Source: Roseovarius amoyensis
GTDB lineage: Bacteria; Pseudomonadota; Alphaproteobacteria; Rhodobacterales; Rhodobacteraceae
DNA: 64,000 nucleotides
NCBI RefSeq assembly: GCF_003260265.1
Contig: NZ_QITQ01000001.1
Location: 248,001-312,000 of the forward strand
Direction: 5' to 3'
The notes under the pieces are model-generated. The model was not told the DNA's origin. It searched no databases and saw nothing but the letters and a program-made list of their open reading frames with translations. Shown in pieces: positions 1 through 9,021 of this stretch (positions are counted from its first letter, which is position 1; each line of letters begins with the position of its first letter). Both the position numbers and the translations under genes were made by a program.

Positions 1-182
1 GCTCGACCGAGGGCGTGGTCGCCCGCGACACACTGCTGCATGAGGTCTGGGGCTATAACGCCGGCGTGACCACCCACACGCTGGAGACGCATATCTATCG
101 ACTGCGCCAGAAAATCGAGCCCGACCCGTCGAATGCCCGCCTGCTGGTGACCGAAACCGGCGGCTATCGCCTGCTGGCCTGA
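1..182 (+). CDS. OmpR/PhoB-family response regulator, C-terminal DNA-binding end (partial)
   Basis: The open frame enters at base 3 and stops with TGA at 180-182. The visible 59 residues are the end of a winged-helix effector domain: HEVWGY, then [17 protein letters not shown] (recognition helix), then a wing ending GGYRLLA. This is the usual C-terminus of OmpR/PhoB regulators, so the protein probably binds DNA when phosphorylated by a partner sensor kinase. The receiver domain and start lie outside the window, so target and partner cannot be named. A terminator follows about 100 bases downstream. Confidence 0.9.
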   Translation, partial: STEGVVARDTLLHEVWGYNAGVTTHTLETHIYRLRQKIEPDPSNARLLVTETGGYRLLA

Positions 183-283
183 TTGGGGTTGATCGAAATC
201 AAGGGCATTTCTCACATTCTCTGTTGAAATCACCACATTCCCGACACATGTGCGGGTTATCACATGTACCTCCCTGTTGGACT

Positions 284-311
284 GGCCCTGGCTTTGCCGG
301 GGCCTTTTTTT
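284..311 (+). terminator. Rho-independent terminator
   Basis: A 9-bp stem with one G-U pair (284-292 with 296-304), a TTT loop and a run of seven T (305-311). It lies about 100 bases after the response-regulator stop and before the next gene's Shine-Dalgarno, so it should end the upstream transcript. Confidence 0.85.
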
Positions 312-377
312 GGTGATTGTTTGTTTGACGAGCCCGCGTGAAGTTGCCAGTCTGAGAACCCATCATAGGAGGATTCG

Positions 378-779
378 ATGGGCATTCCGGCGCTGCGGCT
401 TGTTAAGACCTTTGGATTTGGGGAAACCGATAGCGGAAAGTGGCTTGTAATCGAAGGTGAAGACCAAAATGGCCAACGTCTAACCCTCCGAATACCATTT
501 ACCATTGAGGGCGAATTTCTATCAAAGTTCCAAGCAGCTTCAGCAACAGCCGCAAAGGCTCGGGGCTCGGTAATGGAGGCGGCGATCGCCAACGCTATGA
601 ATCCTCGACAAATTGATTTTGGGGTGACTGATGAGGGAAAAATCGGCCTTCGCATGCAAATGCAAACTGGAACGACACTCGACCTTCTGATGGGCAATCA
701 CGAGATTGATCAGTTCCGTAGCGCATTGAACGAATTGGACACATATCAGCAAAAAGGTGGTCCGGAGCGTTCGCAGTAA
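378..779 (+). CDS. Hypothetical protein, 133 aa
   Basis: I do not recognise this family. The ATG at 378 has a strong AGGAGG at 367-372. The protein has no signal peptide or membrane segment, begins MGIPALRLVKTF and has a mixed alpha/beta look with a polar C-terminus. Base composition is clearly lower in GC than the flanking genes, and codon use is less biased, which suggests later acquisition. It stands alone between a terminator upstream and xthA downstream. The strong ribosome site and open frame support a real gene; function is unknown. Confidence 0.65.
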   Translation: MGIPALRLVKTFGFGETDSGKWLVIEGEDQNGQRLTLRIPFTIEGEFLSKFQAASATAAKARGSVMEAAIANAMNPRQIDFGVTDEGKIGLRMQMQTGTTLDLLMGNHEIDQFRSALNELDTYQQKGGPERSQ

Positions 780-951
780 GCTCATACTCTATAGGTACTA
801 GAACACCACCACTTGGTTGGTAACTCGACACTGACCCAACTTTTCGGGGTTTCCCGTTGCACCCCGTGCGCCATCTAGTGCCGCCCACCCTCTGGCCCCG
901 CGCCCACACCCATGCTAGGCGAAGGCGCCGCCACCCTTGGGAAAGCAACGC

Positions 952-1740
952 ATGCCCTTTACGATCGCCACCTGGAACATCAATTCCGTCCGCCTGCGCG
1001 CCGACCTCGTCACCCGGCTGATGCGCGAGGAAACCCCCGACATCCTGTGCCTGCAGGAATGCAAGAGTCCGGTCGACAAGATCCCCGCCGACATCTTTGC
1101 CGCGCTTGGTTATACCCACATGGTCGCTCGTGGCGAAAAGGGCTATAACGGCGTCGCGATCCTGTCCAAGCTGCCGATGACAGAGGCCGGGGCAGAGGAT
1201 TTTGCCGGTCTCGGCCACGCCCGCCACATCGCCGGGCGGCTGGAAAACGGGGTCACCATCCACAATTTCTATGTCCCCGCCGGCGGCGACGTGCCCGACC
1301 GCGAAGTCAACGTGAAGTTCGGGCAAAAGCTCGACTACCTCGCCGACATGCGCGACCGTTTCCACGCCGAAACGTCGGAGAAATCCATCCTCGTGGGCGA
1401 TCTCAACATCGCCCCGCGCGAAGACGACGTCTGGTCCCACAAGCAGCTCTTGAAGGTGGTCAGCCACACCCCCGAAGAGGTCGAGCGCCTGGGCGAAGTG
1501 ATGGATGCAGGCGGCTGGTGCGATGTCACCCGCCGCGATATTCCCGAGGGCCAGCTTTACAGCTGGTGGAGCTACCGCGCCCGCGACTGGGAAGCGGCCG
1601 ACCGCGGCCGGAGGCTCGATCACGTCTGGGCCAGCGCCGACATTGCCGGCGCCGCGCATTCCAGCCGTATCCTGCGCACCGCGCGGGGGTGGGAAAAACC
1701 ATCCGATCACGCCCCGGTTTTTGCCAGCTTCGACCTTTGA
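952..1740 (+). CDS. xthA: Exodeoxyribonuclease III (AP endonuclease)
   Basis: Base-excision repair nuclease that cleaves 5' of abasic sites and trims 3' ends, using Mg2+. The 262-aa product carries the exonuclease/endonuclease/phosphatase fold motifs in order: WNINS near residue 8, LQE near 34, NFYVP, GDLN near 147, YSWWSYR, RLDH and a terminal SDHAP. Length fits the family. I chose the ATG at 952, which starts directly on MPFTIATWNINS; an in-frame codon at 937 would add five residues with no better ribosome site. Single gene; thioredoxin-like gene follows after about 50 bases. Confidence 0.95.
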   Translation: MPFTIATWNINSVRLRADLVTRLMREETPDILCLQECKSPVDKIPADIFAALGYTHMVARGEKGYNGVAILSKLPMTEAGAEDFAGLGHARHIAGRLENGVTIHNFYVPAGGDVPDREVNVKFGQKLDYLADMRDRFHAETSEKSILVGDLNIAPREDDVWSHKQLLKVVSHTPEEVERLGEVMDAGGWCDVTRRDIPEGQLYSWWSYRARDWEAADRGRRLDHVWASADIAGAAHSSRILRTARGWEKPSDHAPVFASFDL

Positions 1741-1791
1741 CACAGCCGGTCGGCGCGCACATATAAGGTGCAACCGATATAGGAGACGGAC

Positions 1792-2709
1792 ATGCTTGAA
1801 CTGGGTGGAAACACCGATGCCGCGCCCCAAGCCGGGCTGATCCGGGACGTGACCGAGGCCGATTTCATGACCGAGGTGATCGAGGCATCGAACGAGGTGC
1901 CGGTCATCGTCGATTTCTGGGCGCCCTGGTGCGGCCCGTGCAAGACGCTGGGACCGGCACTGGAGGCGGCAGTGACCAAGGCCCGAGGCGCGGTGCGGAT
2001 GGCCAAGGTCAATATCGACGAGAACCAGGCCATCGCGGCCCAGTTGCGCATCCAGTCGATCCCCACGGTCTATGCCTTCTGGAAGGGGCAGCCGGTCGAC
2101 GGGTTCCAGGGCGCGCTGTCGGCCTCGCAGGTGGACGAATTCGTTGCACGCGCGGTGCAGGCAGCCGGCGGCGATGCCGGCGGCGGGCTGGACGAGGCGA
2201 TCGAGGCCGCCGAGGAAATGCTGGAACAGGGCGCCGCGGCGGATGCCGCGCAGACCTTTGCCGCAATCCTGCAGGAAGACGACAAGAGCGCCCGCGCCTA
2301 TGCCGGGATGGTGCGTGCCTATATCGCGCTGGAAGACATTGACCAGGCCGAGGCCATCCTCAACGGCGCGCCGGCCGAGATTTCCAACGCGCCCGAGCTG
2401 GAGGCCGCGCACGCGGCGCTGGAACTCGCCCGCCAGGCGGCCAATGCCGGCCCGGTGGACGCTTTCAAGGCCACGGTCGAGGCGGAACCCGACAACCACC
2501 AGGCACGGTTCGACCTGGCGCAGGCGTTGCAGGCCGCCGGCCGCAGCGAAGAGGCGGTGGACGAACTGCTGGAACTTTTCCGCCGCGACCGCGAATGGAA
2601 TGACGAGGCCGCGAAGAAACAGCTCTTCACGATCTTCGACGCGCTCAAGCCCACCGACCCGGTTGTTCAGAACGGGCGGCGCAAGCTCAGTTCGATGATA
2701 TTTGCCTGA
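1792..2709 (+). CDS. cnoX: CnoX/YbbN-type thioredoxin with TPR region
   Basis: The 305-aa protein joins an N-terminal thioredoxin fold (about residues 22-125, active-site WCGPC near 45-49) to a C-terminal helical region of tetratricopeptide-like repeats (about 130-305). This is the architecture of CnoX/YbbN, a cytosolic co-chaperone that guards proteins against oxidative aggregation and hands them to GroEL or DnaK. It keeps both cysteines, so redox activity is possible, whereas E. coli YbbN lacks the CxxC. GGAG at 1781-1784 lies 7 bases before the ATG. The LON-domain gene follows by 27 bases, suggesting co-transcription. Confidence 0.9.
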   Translation: MLELGGNTDAAPQAGLIRDVTEADFMTEVIEASNEVPVIVDFWAPWCGPCKTLGPALEAAVTKARGAVRMAKVNIDENQAIAAQLRIQSIPTVYAFWKGQPVDGFQGALSASQVDEFVARAVQAAGGDAGGGLDEAIEAAEEMLEQGAAADAAQTFAAILQEDDKSARAYAGMVRAYIALEDIDQAEAILNGAPAEISNAPELEAAHAALELARQAANAGPVDAFKATVEAEPDNHQARFDLAQALQAAGRSEEAVDELLELFRRDREWNDEAAKKQLFTIFDALKPTDPVVQNGRRKLSSMIFA

Positions 2710-2736
2710 CCCCCTCGGCCGGGCTAGATATCGTTC

Positions 2737-3387
2737 ATGCTGAGCCAGGCCGACCTGCCCGAGATCATTCCCGTCTTTCCGCTGCCCGGCGCGTTGCTGT
2801 TGCCGCGCTCACGCCTGCCACTGCACCTGTTCGAGCCGCGTTACCTGGCGATGCTGGACGATACGCTGAAAACGCCCGAGCGGCTGATCGGCATGGTCCA
2901 GCCCGCCAAAAGCCCCGGCGAACAACCCGATCAGCCGCCATTGCACCGCATCGGCTGTGTCGGGCGGGTGACGCAGATGTCGGAAACCGAGGACGGGCGC
3001 TACATGATCACGCTGACGGGCATCTCGCGGTTTCGTATCGGTGACGAGATCGAAGGCTTTGCGCCCTACCGGCGCGCGCGGGTCTCGTGGCAGGGGTTCG
3101 AGCGCGACCTCGGTCCTGCCGACTGCGATCCGGGCTTTGACCGGGCGGCCTTCATGGCGGTCCTGGGCCGCTATTTCGAGAACCGCCACCTGCAGGCCGA
3201 CTGGGAAACGCTGAAGGCGGCCGAGGACGAGTTGCTGATCAACTCGCTTTCCATGCTGCTGGGGTTCGACCCCGAGGACAAGCAGGCCCTGCTTGAGGCG
3301 CCATCGCTGACCACCCGGCGCGAAACGCTGGTCACCTTGCTTGAATACGCCCTGCGCGGGGGCGACGACACGGAGACACTGCAATGA
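2737..3387 (+). CDS. Stand-alone LON substrate-binding domain protein
   Basis: The 216-aa protein covers only the N-terminal substrate-recognition domain of Lon protease: [12 protein letters not shown] at the start, then [10 protein letters not shown], and a helical tail. It has no AAA+ or protease domain. Such orphan LON-domain proteins are common in alphaproteobacteria, often beside cnoX, and their role is not settled; quality control is the reasonable guess. Its stop overlaps the ATG of the Trm112-like gene by four bases (ATGA), so the two are translationally coupled. Confidence 0.88.
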   Translation: MLSQADLPEIIPVFPLPGALLLPRSRLPLHLFEPRYLAMLDDTLKTPERLIGMVQPAKSPGEQPDQPPLHRIGCVGRVTQMSETEDGRYMITLTGISRFRIGDEIEGFAPYRRARVSWQGFERDLGPADCDPGFDRAAFMAVLGRYFENRHLQADWETLKAAEDELLINSLSMLLGFDPEDKQALLEAPSLTTRRETLVTLLEYALRGGDDTETLQ

Positions 3388-3578
3388 CAGACACGACCGA
3401 CGCACCGGCCATCGACCGGCGCATGCTCGAGGCCCTGATCTGCCCGCTCACGCACACCACGCTGCGCTATGACGCCGACGCGCGCGAACTGGTGTCAGAG
3501 GCCGCCGGCCTCGCCTTCCCCATCCGGGGCGGGATACCGGTGATGCTGACCGACGAGGCCCGCAAGCTGGAGGATTGA
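3384..3578 (+). CDS. Trm112-like small protein
   Basis: A 64-aa protein with the Trm112/YcaR pattern [10 protein letters not shown] near the start and an [12 protein letters not shown] strand in the second half. Trm112 partners activate methyltransferases in eukaryotes and archaea; bacterial versions are mostly uncharacterised. Only one cysteine (in ICP) remains, so a four-cysteine zinc site is absent. It overlaps the LON-domain gene by ATGA and ends the plus-strand operon, convergent with the Rhs remnant 16 bases away. Confidence 0.85.
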   Translation: MTDTTDAPAIDRRMLEALICPLTHTTLRYDADARELVSEAAGLAFPIRGGIPVMLTDEARKLED

Positions 3579-3596
3579 GGCCTGGCGCAGGCCCTC
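3577..3596. terminator. Possible bidirectional hairpin between convergent genes
   Basis: GGCCTG (3579-3584) pairs with CAGGCC (3588-3593) around a GCG loop, with further partial pairing outside. It sits exactly where the Trm112-like gene and the minus-strand Rhs remnant converge. There is no clear T run, so terminator activity is only inferred. Confidence 0.35.
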
Positions 3597-4107
3597 AGCC
3601 CCCCTCCGGATCGAACCTGTTGATCGGATCGTTGCTGGCGTAGGCATAGCGGTTCGTCCCCACGCCCTGCTCGGTCACGCCCAGCCAATCGGGCTGGATG
3701 AAGAGCGCCAGTTCGGGGTCGTAGTAACGGTTGTTGAGGAACTGGAGCTCGGCGTGTTCGTCGTAGCGCTCGCCGAGGAAGCCCTTGTCTTCCTTCGTCA
3801 GGGCGATGTCGAGGGTTACCTCCCAGGCGATCTTGCCGAACGGGTGATAGGCGCGGCGTTCGGCGCTGGCGCCGGAACTGTCGGAGATGCCGATGATCGA
3901 GCCCAGCTGGTCGGCGTGCAGGTAGTGGGTGCTCCGGCCCGCGCTTTCGTCCGTCAGCCGCACGTCGCCTGTCAGGTGGTTGAGCATCCTCTCCTGCGCC
4001 GCCCCGTCGCCGAAGTTGCGGATCTCGGTGCCGTTGATGTAGGCGGTGACGGTCTTGCCTACCGTGCCCGCCTTCTCGATCACCTTCAGGCGGCTGCCAT
4101 CGGCAAC
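3595..4107 (-). pseudogene. Rhs core fragment (5'-truncated)
   Basis: The translation has the late part of an Rhs/YD-repeat core: [49 protein letters not shown], then [17 protein letters not shown], the conserved end of the Rhs cage. Normal Rhs proteins exceed 1000 residues and continue into a variable toxin after this point. Here the frame is open only from 4107 (TGA at 4108-4110) and stops right after DPEGG, so both the cage and the tip are missing. The only initiation codon is a GTG at 4083, inside conserved sequence. GC is high, unlike the genes just upstream. Read as a displaced remnant. Confidence 0.85.
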
Positions 4108-4156
4108 TCAAGAAGTCGAAGCCAATCAACACTGATTTGCCGACTGCTCGACAAGA

Positions 4157-4504
4157 CTAAAGCTCGATTTCAGCTGCTTCAAATAACTTTCGCCCAACCT
4201 CGTCCGGCAGGTAGTTTCGAAGAAAATCCAAATATGGACGGCCATCTTGAGCAAATTTCGCCCCCACAACCCCTTCGAAGGTATCCTTTAGACCTTCCCT
4301 AAGCACTCCTCGGCGATCATTCGTTGAGACCGCTTGATTCAAGACCGTGATCAGTCTTTCGTCTACGAACTTGAGGCCGCCGAGATCGACATCTGACGAT
4401 TGCGCTAAGAAATCTCGATGTGCATTCTCTGCAAGAACAATCAACTTCTGCTCTTCAAGAGTGAGGTTTTCACGCAAATTCTCAAATTTCGTTTTCTGCG
4501 GCAT
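4157..4504 (-). CDS. Putative immunity protein for the Rhs-tip toxin, 115 aa
   Basis: The stop codon of the toxin frame and this ATG share one base as TGATG (4506-4502), the tight coupling typical of toxin-immunity pairs. The product starts MPQKTKFENLRENLTLEEQK, is soluble, rich in charged residues and probably mainly helical, with no signal peptide, so it would stay in the cytoplasm. That fits a nuclease toxin acting on DNA or RNA in the cytoplasm. I recognise no named immunity family, so function rests on position. GC is low. The frame extends upstream to 4570, but that stretch overlaps the toxin. Confidence 0.7.
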   Translation of the reverse strand: MPQKTKFENLRENLTLEEQKLIVLAENAHRDFLAQSSDVDLGGLKFVDERLITVLNQAVSTNDRRGVLREGLKDTFEGVVGAKFAQDGRPYLDFLRNYLPDEVGRKLFEAAEIEL

Positions 4505-5252
4505 CAGAACAACCCCGAGTAAGGAGCGATTTCGCCGAAGTATGCGTTCGAAAGCTTGTGATATGCCCATCCACTTGGGTTAATTCTTGCCACCCCTCTA
4601 ATCTGGTTCGCAACGTGCGGTGAACCGATGCCGCCAAATGAATCGATCAACTGTTGTTCCCGCCCCCTGATCGCTCCCCATTCCAAGCCGCGCCATCGGC
4701 CTCTTAGCGCCTGATCACGAACGGGAAAGCTGAAATCTCGTGCTTTTAAAGTGGCGTGACTTGACCATCTCCGAGCTATCGCTTGATCTGCTGAAGTACA
4801 ATAGCAAGACGTGCGACCAATATACACTTCACCATTGGGTCCAATCGATTTGTAAGTAACATTCAGTCTAAACTCGGCATCAGATTCTGCAGCACCAACA
4901 GCGGCACCCACCACTGTTCCAAGCGGACCTGCGCGGCTCCCGCGGGTAGCGCCGGCAACGACTTTGCTGCCCGCTTCCATCAACGACCCTCGCGACGAAG
5001 CTATCACATTGTCGCGAGAAACCGGCTCGTTTGGCGATACGCCCCCCCGAACACCACCCCACCAAGCTGCCCGCCCAGATATGACGCCGCGGTGCTGATC
5101 GCGTAATCCTTGATGACATCCCCCGGATCGGCGCCGTTCGCCAGAGCCGAGACTGTCCGGACCGCGTTGACCACCTGCATGACCTGCGACACTGCCGCCA
5201 ATGCGGGAGTCAGTTCGGTGCCCGCAAGAGCCGAAATGCGTCTGATGTTGTA
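4504..5252 (-). pseudogene. Rhs/polymorphic toxin tip with GIY-YIG-like nuclease domain, frame broken
   Basis: Two frames together look like the end of a polymorphic toxin. The first (5252-5004) has a helical pre-toxin linker (VMQVVNAVRTVSALANGADP, then a glycine-rich stretch). At a run of seven G (5042-5048) the frame is lost; the second frame carries on as GVSPNEPVSRDNV, a glycine-zipper-like stretch, then a nuclease domain: TYKSI and VYIGRTS (GIY-YIG signature), a downstream R and H (RRWSSH), RGREQQLI supplying the conserved Glu and NQIRG the Asn. This matches the URI/GIY-YIG class of Rhs tips. One added G would join the frames. No Rhs core precedes it; there is a stop at 5253-5255. Numbered from the GTG at 5007: Y62-G64, R80, H84, E117, N134. 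Confidence 0.75.
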
Positions 5253-5292
5253 TCAGCCGACATGAACCAAGCGATCCAGCGGCCTTTTGGCA

Positions 5293-6015
5293 CTATTTTA
5301 ACCTCAATCCACGCTCGATTGCCAGTCTATCAAGTATCTCCTTCAAAGGCGTTTGAGGGTCTTCTTCGACCATCCAGTTGAATGCATCAGTACGGGCTCT
5401 CTCCGCTTCAATAAAGTCACTCTTGGCCTTAAGATCCAAGCCCTTCTTGTAGCGATACCAAGCCGCCATAAGTATATTATCAACGGGGGTGCTACTGAGT
5501 TCGTCAGGGACATCGTTGAGAAATTCGATGTACTGAGCATATGAGTGGATACTAAAATCGAGTGGTGGGAGGTCGTGCAAACCCCAGCGGAATTTTGACC
5601 GATCCAGTTTCAGGTTATGTAGAGTTTTTTCAAGTACATCTTGCGCGGTATCGCCGAGTTCATAAAACTCCCTTGCTGATTGCCCCAGTCTTTCATCTTC
5701 GATTGAAGTGAGGCATGTCTCGTAGAGTATCTTTTTTAGGGTAGGCCTGATACGATCTATGGCCCGCTGATCTCCTTCAAGATCACGCATGAAGTCATCC
5801 AGAATTTTCGACATCAGATTTGGTCCGTAGAATACCCTATCGTATCCGCCTCCACTTCCATATTCTTCTCTGATGCCATTTCGGTAACTCTTCCAATCTA
5901 CAGCAAGAGAGGTGCAGCTTCTATTCAACAACGCCGTCACCGGACCGTCCGATGCTTGCAGAGAGGCCAGCTGTAAACAAAGCGCTAGAAAGAAAGTAGA
6001 AGTGAAAAGTTTCAT
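5293..6015 (-). CDS. Secreted hypothetical protein, 240 aa
   Basis: The N-terminus is a Sec-type signal peptide (MKLFTSTFFLALCLQLASLQ, likely cut after an Ala-Ser near residue 20-22), followed by a mature domain of about 218 residues, mostly helical and charged, with two cysteines (C33 and C97). I recognise no family. GC is much lower than the flanking core genes. It lies directly upstream of the Rhs toxin remnant on the same strand, so it may be an orphan immunity or accessory protein from an earlier toxin; that is inference. Start ATG 6015 opens directly on the signal sequence. Confidence 0.65.
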   Translation of the reverse strand: MKLFTSTFFLALCLQLASLQASDGPVTALLNRSCTSLAVDWKSYRNGIREEYGSGGGYDRVFYGPNLMSKILDDFMRDLEGDQRAIDRIRPTLKKILYETCLTSIEDERLGQSAREFYELGDTAQDVLEKTLHNLKLDRSKFRWGLHDLPPLDFSIHSYAQYIEFLNDVPDELSSTPVDNILMAAWYRYKKGLDLKAKSDFIEAERARTDAFNWMVEEDPQTPLKEILDRLAIERGLRLK

Positions 6016-6312
6016 CTAAGCCACCACCAGATCAGGATAGGTCAATTTCGTTCAACCTCAGTCTCCTTTTTGTTTTCAAGATCTACTTTATATAAATTCC
6101 GCTATCCGTTCTCAGGCCGCAAACTACACGAAGGACACCAGAATATCGACTCCATCCCCCCGGAAACCGTCCAATCTTCAAATTTATGCAAATCCCCGGC
6201 TGCCGGGCCGGGGCCTCGCCACCCAGACAGAAGGCCCCGGATCAAGTCCGGGGCGGGTGACGGTACGAATCAAAGCGCCCTGAAATATCCCGAAGGACGT
6301 CGCAGGCAGGGA
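6016..6312. other. Intergenic region with GC-rich palindromes
   Basis: No gene is supported here. The left part (6016-6190) is AT-rich like the Rhs accessory block and should hold the promoter of the secreted-protein gene. The right part has two hairpins: CCCCGGC/GCCGGGG (6194-6200 with 6207-6213) and the 8-bp stem at 6234-6254. The abrupt GC rise near 6190 marks the edge of the acquired segment. Confidence 0.6.
6234..6254. repeat. Dispersed palindrome with CAAG loop, copy 1
   Basis: GCCCCGGA (6234-6241) pairs with TCCGGGGC (6247-6254) around a TCAAG loop. Related palindromes with the same CAAG core occur at 47626-47646 (reverse orientation) and 53032-53050, always between genes. Confidence 0.7.
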
Positions 6313-6546
6313 TCAGCCGTCCTCGCCGCCCGCGTCGCCGTCAGCCTTGCCGATACCGGAAAAGACAAAACGGAACGGCAGCATCCACAAGAACCCGAGC
6401 ACGACATAGATCAGCAGTTCGACCACAAAGGGCGGCCGGTCAAGCAGGTCGACCACGTTCACCGCCACGATGATATAGACCGGCAGGCCGATCAGCAGGA
6501 TCACCAGTGACCAGCCGCGGCGGGCCTTGTAGCTGAGATTTGGCAT
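6313..6546 (-). CDS. DUF2842 small membrane protein
   Basis: A 77-aa protein beginning MPNLSYKARRGWSLVILLIG, with two hydrophobic helices (about residues 12-33 and 42-62) and an acidic C-terminal tail. Length, helix pair and the KARRGW start fit the DUF2842 family of alphaproteobacterial inner-membrane proteins of unknown role. I chose the ATG at 6546; in-frame codons up to 6597 would add a Pro/Ser-rich stretch overlapping purA. It starts 10 bases after purA and is probably co-transcribed. Confidence 0.8.
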   Translation of the reverse strand: MPNLSYKARRGWSLVILLIGLPVYIIVAVNVVDLLDRPPFVVELLIYVVLGFLWMLPFRFVFSGIGKADGDAGGEDG

Positions 6547-6556
6547 TGGCGGCGCC

Positions 6557-7852
<1,296 letters not shown>

Positions 7853-8007
7853 GCTGTTTCCCCTGACACCGGATTGAAACCCGCGCCGGTATAGCGACGC
7901 CACGGCGCGGTTGAAACAGCAATTTCGCGGCCCCTGGCCGGCTGAGGGCTGGACAGGGGCGCCAAGCTGCGCAAAAACATGAACCAATTCAGTTCCTGGG
8001 GGGGCAC

Positions 8008-8406
8008 ATGACCGGATTTCTCTGGCGGCTTGTCGCGGCCTTCGGGCTGCTGTCCGCCACCTTCAACCCGACCGATTGGAACTACGTTACCTGGGTGCAG
8101 GAAAATTTCACCGGGCAGATGCCGCTGGCGGTGCTGCTGGGGCTGCTGCTGTCGGTGGGCTATATCATCTATCTGCGCGCCACGCTGCGGTCGATCGGCG
8201 GCTTCGGAATGTTCATGGTGCTGGCGATCGCCGCCTCGGCGGTGTGGGTGCTATACGACTACGGGTTGCTTGCGCTGCGCGACACCTCGCAGATGGTGTG
8301 GCTGGCGCTGGCGGCGCTGGCATTCGTGCTCGGCATCGGGCTGAGTTGGAGCCACGTGCGCCGCCGCCTGTCGGGCCAGGCCGACATGGACGACGTCGAC
8401 GAATAA
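8008..8406 (+). CDS. Four-helix membrane protein, DUF6524-like
   Basis: The 132-aa product has about four hydrophobic segments (near residues 4-18, 38-55, 63-82 and 92-112) and an acidic end (DMDDVDE). [22 protein letters not shown] at the start resembles the DUF6524 group I associate with Rhodobacterales; the family name is from memory and less certain than the topology. A GGGGGG run (7998-8003) sits just before the ATG. Function unknown. secG follows after about 90 bases. Confidence 0.7.
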   Translation: MTGFLWRLVAAFGLLSATFNPTDWNYVTWVQENFTGQMPLAVLLGLLLSVGYIIYLRATLRSIGGFGMFMVLAIAASAVWVLYDYGLLALRDTSQMVWLALAALAFVLGIGLSWSHVRRRLSGQADMDDVDE

Positions 8407-8497
8407 CCCCGCGCGTCGCTTTGCCCCAAGACGCGGGTTGCAGGGGCAGCGCGAATTGCATAAGTACCGCCGTGTTCCGAACCGCTGGGTCGCTTAC

Positions 8498-8863
8498 ATG
8501 CAAAACGTCATTCTTCTTGTACACCTGCTGCTGACGCTGGCACTGATCATCGTGGTGCTTGTGCAGCGCTCCGAAGGCGGAGGGCTGGGCATGGGCAGCG
8601 GCGGCGGCAACATGACGGCGGGGCGCTCGGCGACCACGGCCATGCACAAGGCCACCTGGGTGTTGGGCATCAGCCTGTTCGTCACCTCGATGGCGCTGAC
8701 GATCATCGCCGCGCAATCCTCGAGCGGGACATCGGTGCTGGATCGGATCACCGACAGGCCGGCGGCACGCGAAGAATCCGTGCCGGTGACGCCGGAGACT
8801 AGCGGCGACCTGCTGCCCCCGGCGGCTGGCGACGATGCACCGCTGATACCGACCGCCGACTGA
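8498..8863 (+). CDS. secG: Preprotein translocase subunit SecG
   Basis: Accessory subunit of the SecYEG channel in the inner membrane. The 121-aa protein has two transmembrane helices (about residues 4-21 and 52-72) linked by the typical glycine-rich loop (SEGGGLGMGSGGGNM), and a longer acidic, proline-rich tail as in many alphaproteobacteria. I chose the ATG at 8498, which opens directly on MQNVILLVHLLLT; the frame reaches back to 8438 without conserved sequence. pyrG follows after a 158-base promoter region. Confidence 0.92.
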   Translation: MQNVILLVHLLLTLALIIVVLVQRSEGGGLGMGSGGGNMTAGRSATTAMHKATWVLGISLFVTSMALTIIAAQSSSGTSVLDRITDRPAAREESVPVTPETSGDLLPPAAGDDAPLIPTAD

Positions 8864-9021
8864 ATACTACCGATTGAGGTAACTCTGAATTCCGCAACAG
8901 CATCTTGCGGTATCCTTGCGCTATGCGCGGGATTGCGTTATGACTTGGGTCCCGTGGTGCTATGGTCGAATCGACCGTTCGGGCCCCGCTATTTGGGCAG
9001 ATTCACGGGGGGTGACGTCAC

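Noticed and set aside
595..2499. Long minus-strand open frame antisense to xthA and cnoX
   Set aside because: High GC leaves few stops on the other strand; the translation is low-complexity and the plus-strand genes have clear family motifs.
5293..6015. Secreted protein as the N-terminal part of the Rhs protein
   Set aside because: It has its own signal peptide and stop, lacks YD repeats and differs in base composition from the Rhs pieces.
6194..6254. Closely spaced palindromes as a CRISPR array
   Set aside because: The two hairpins are different sequences, with no regular spacers.
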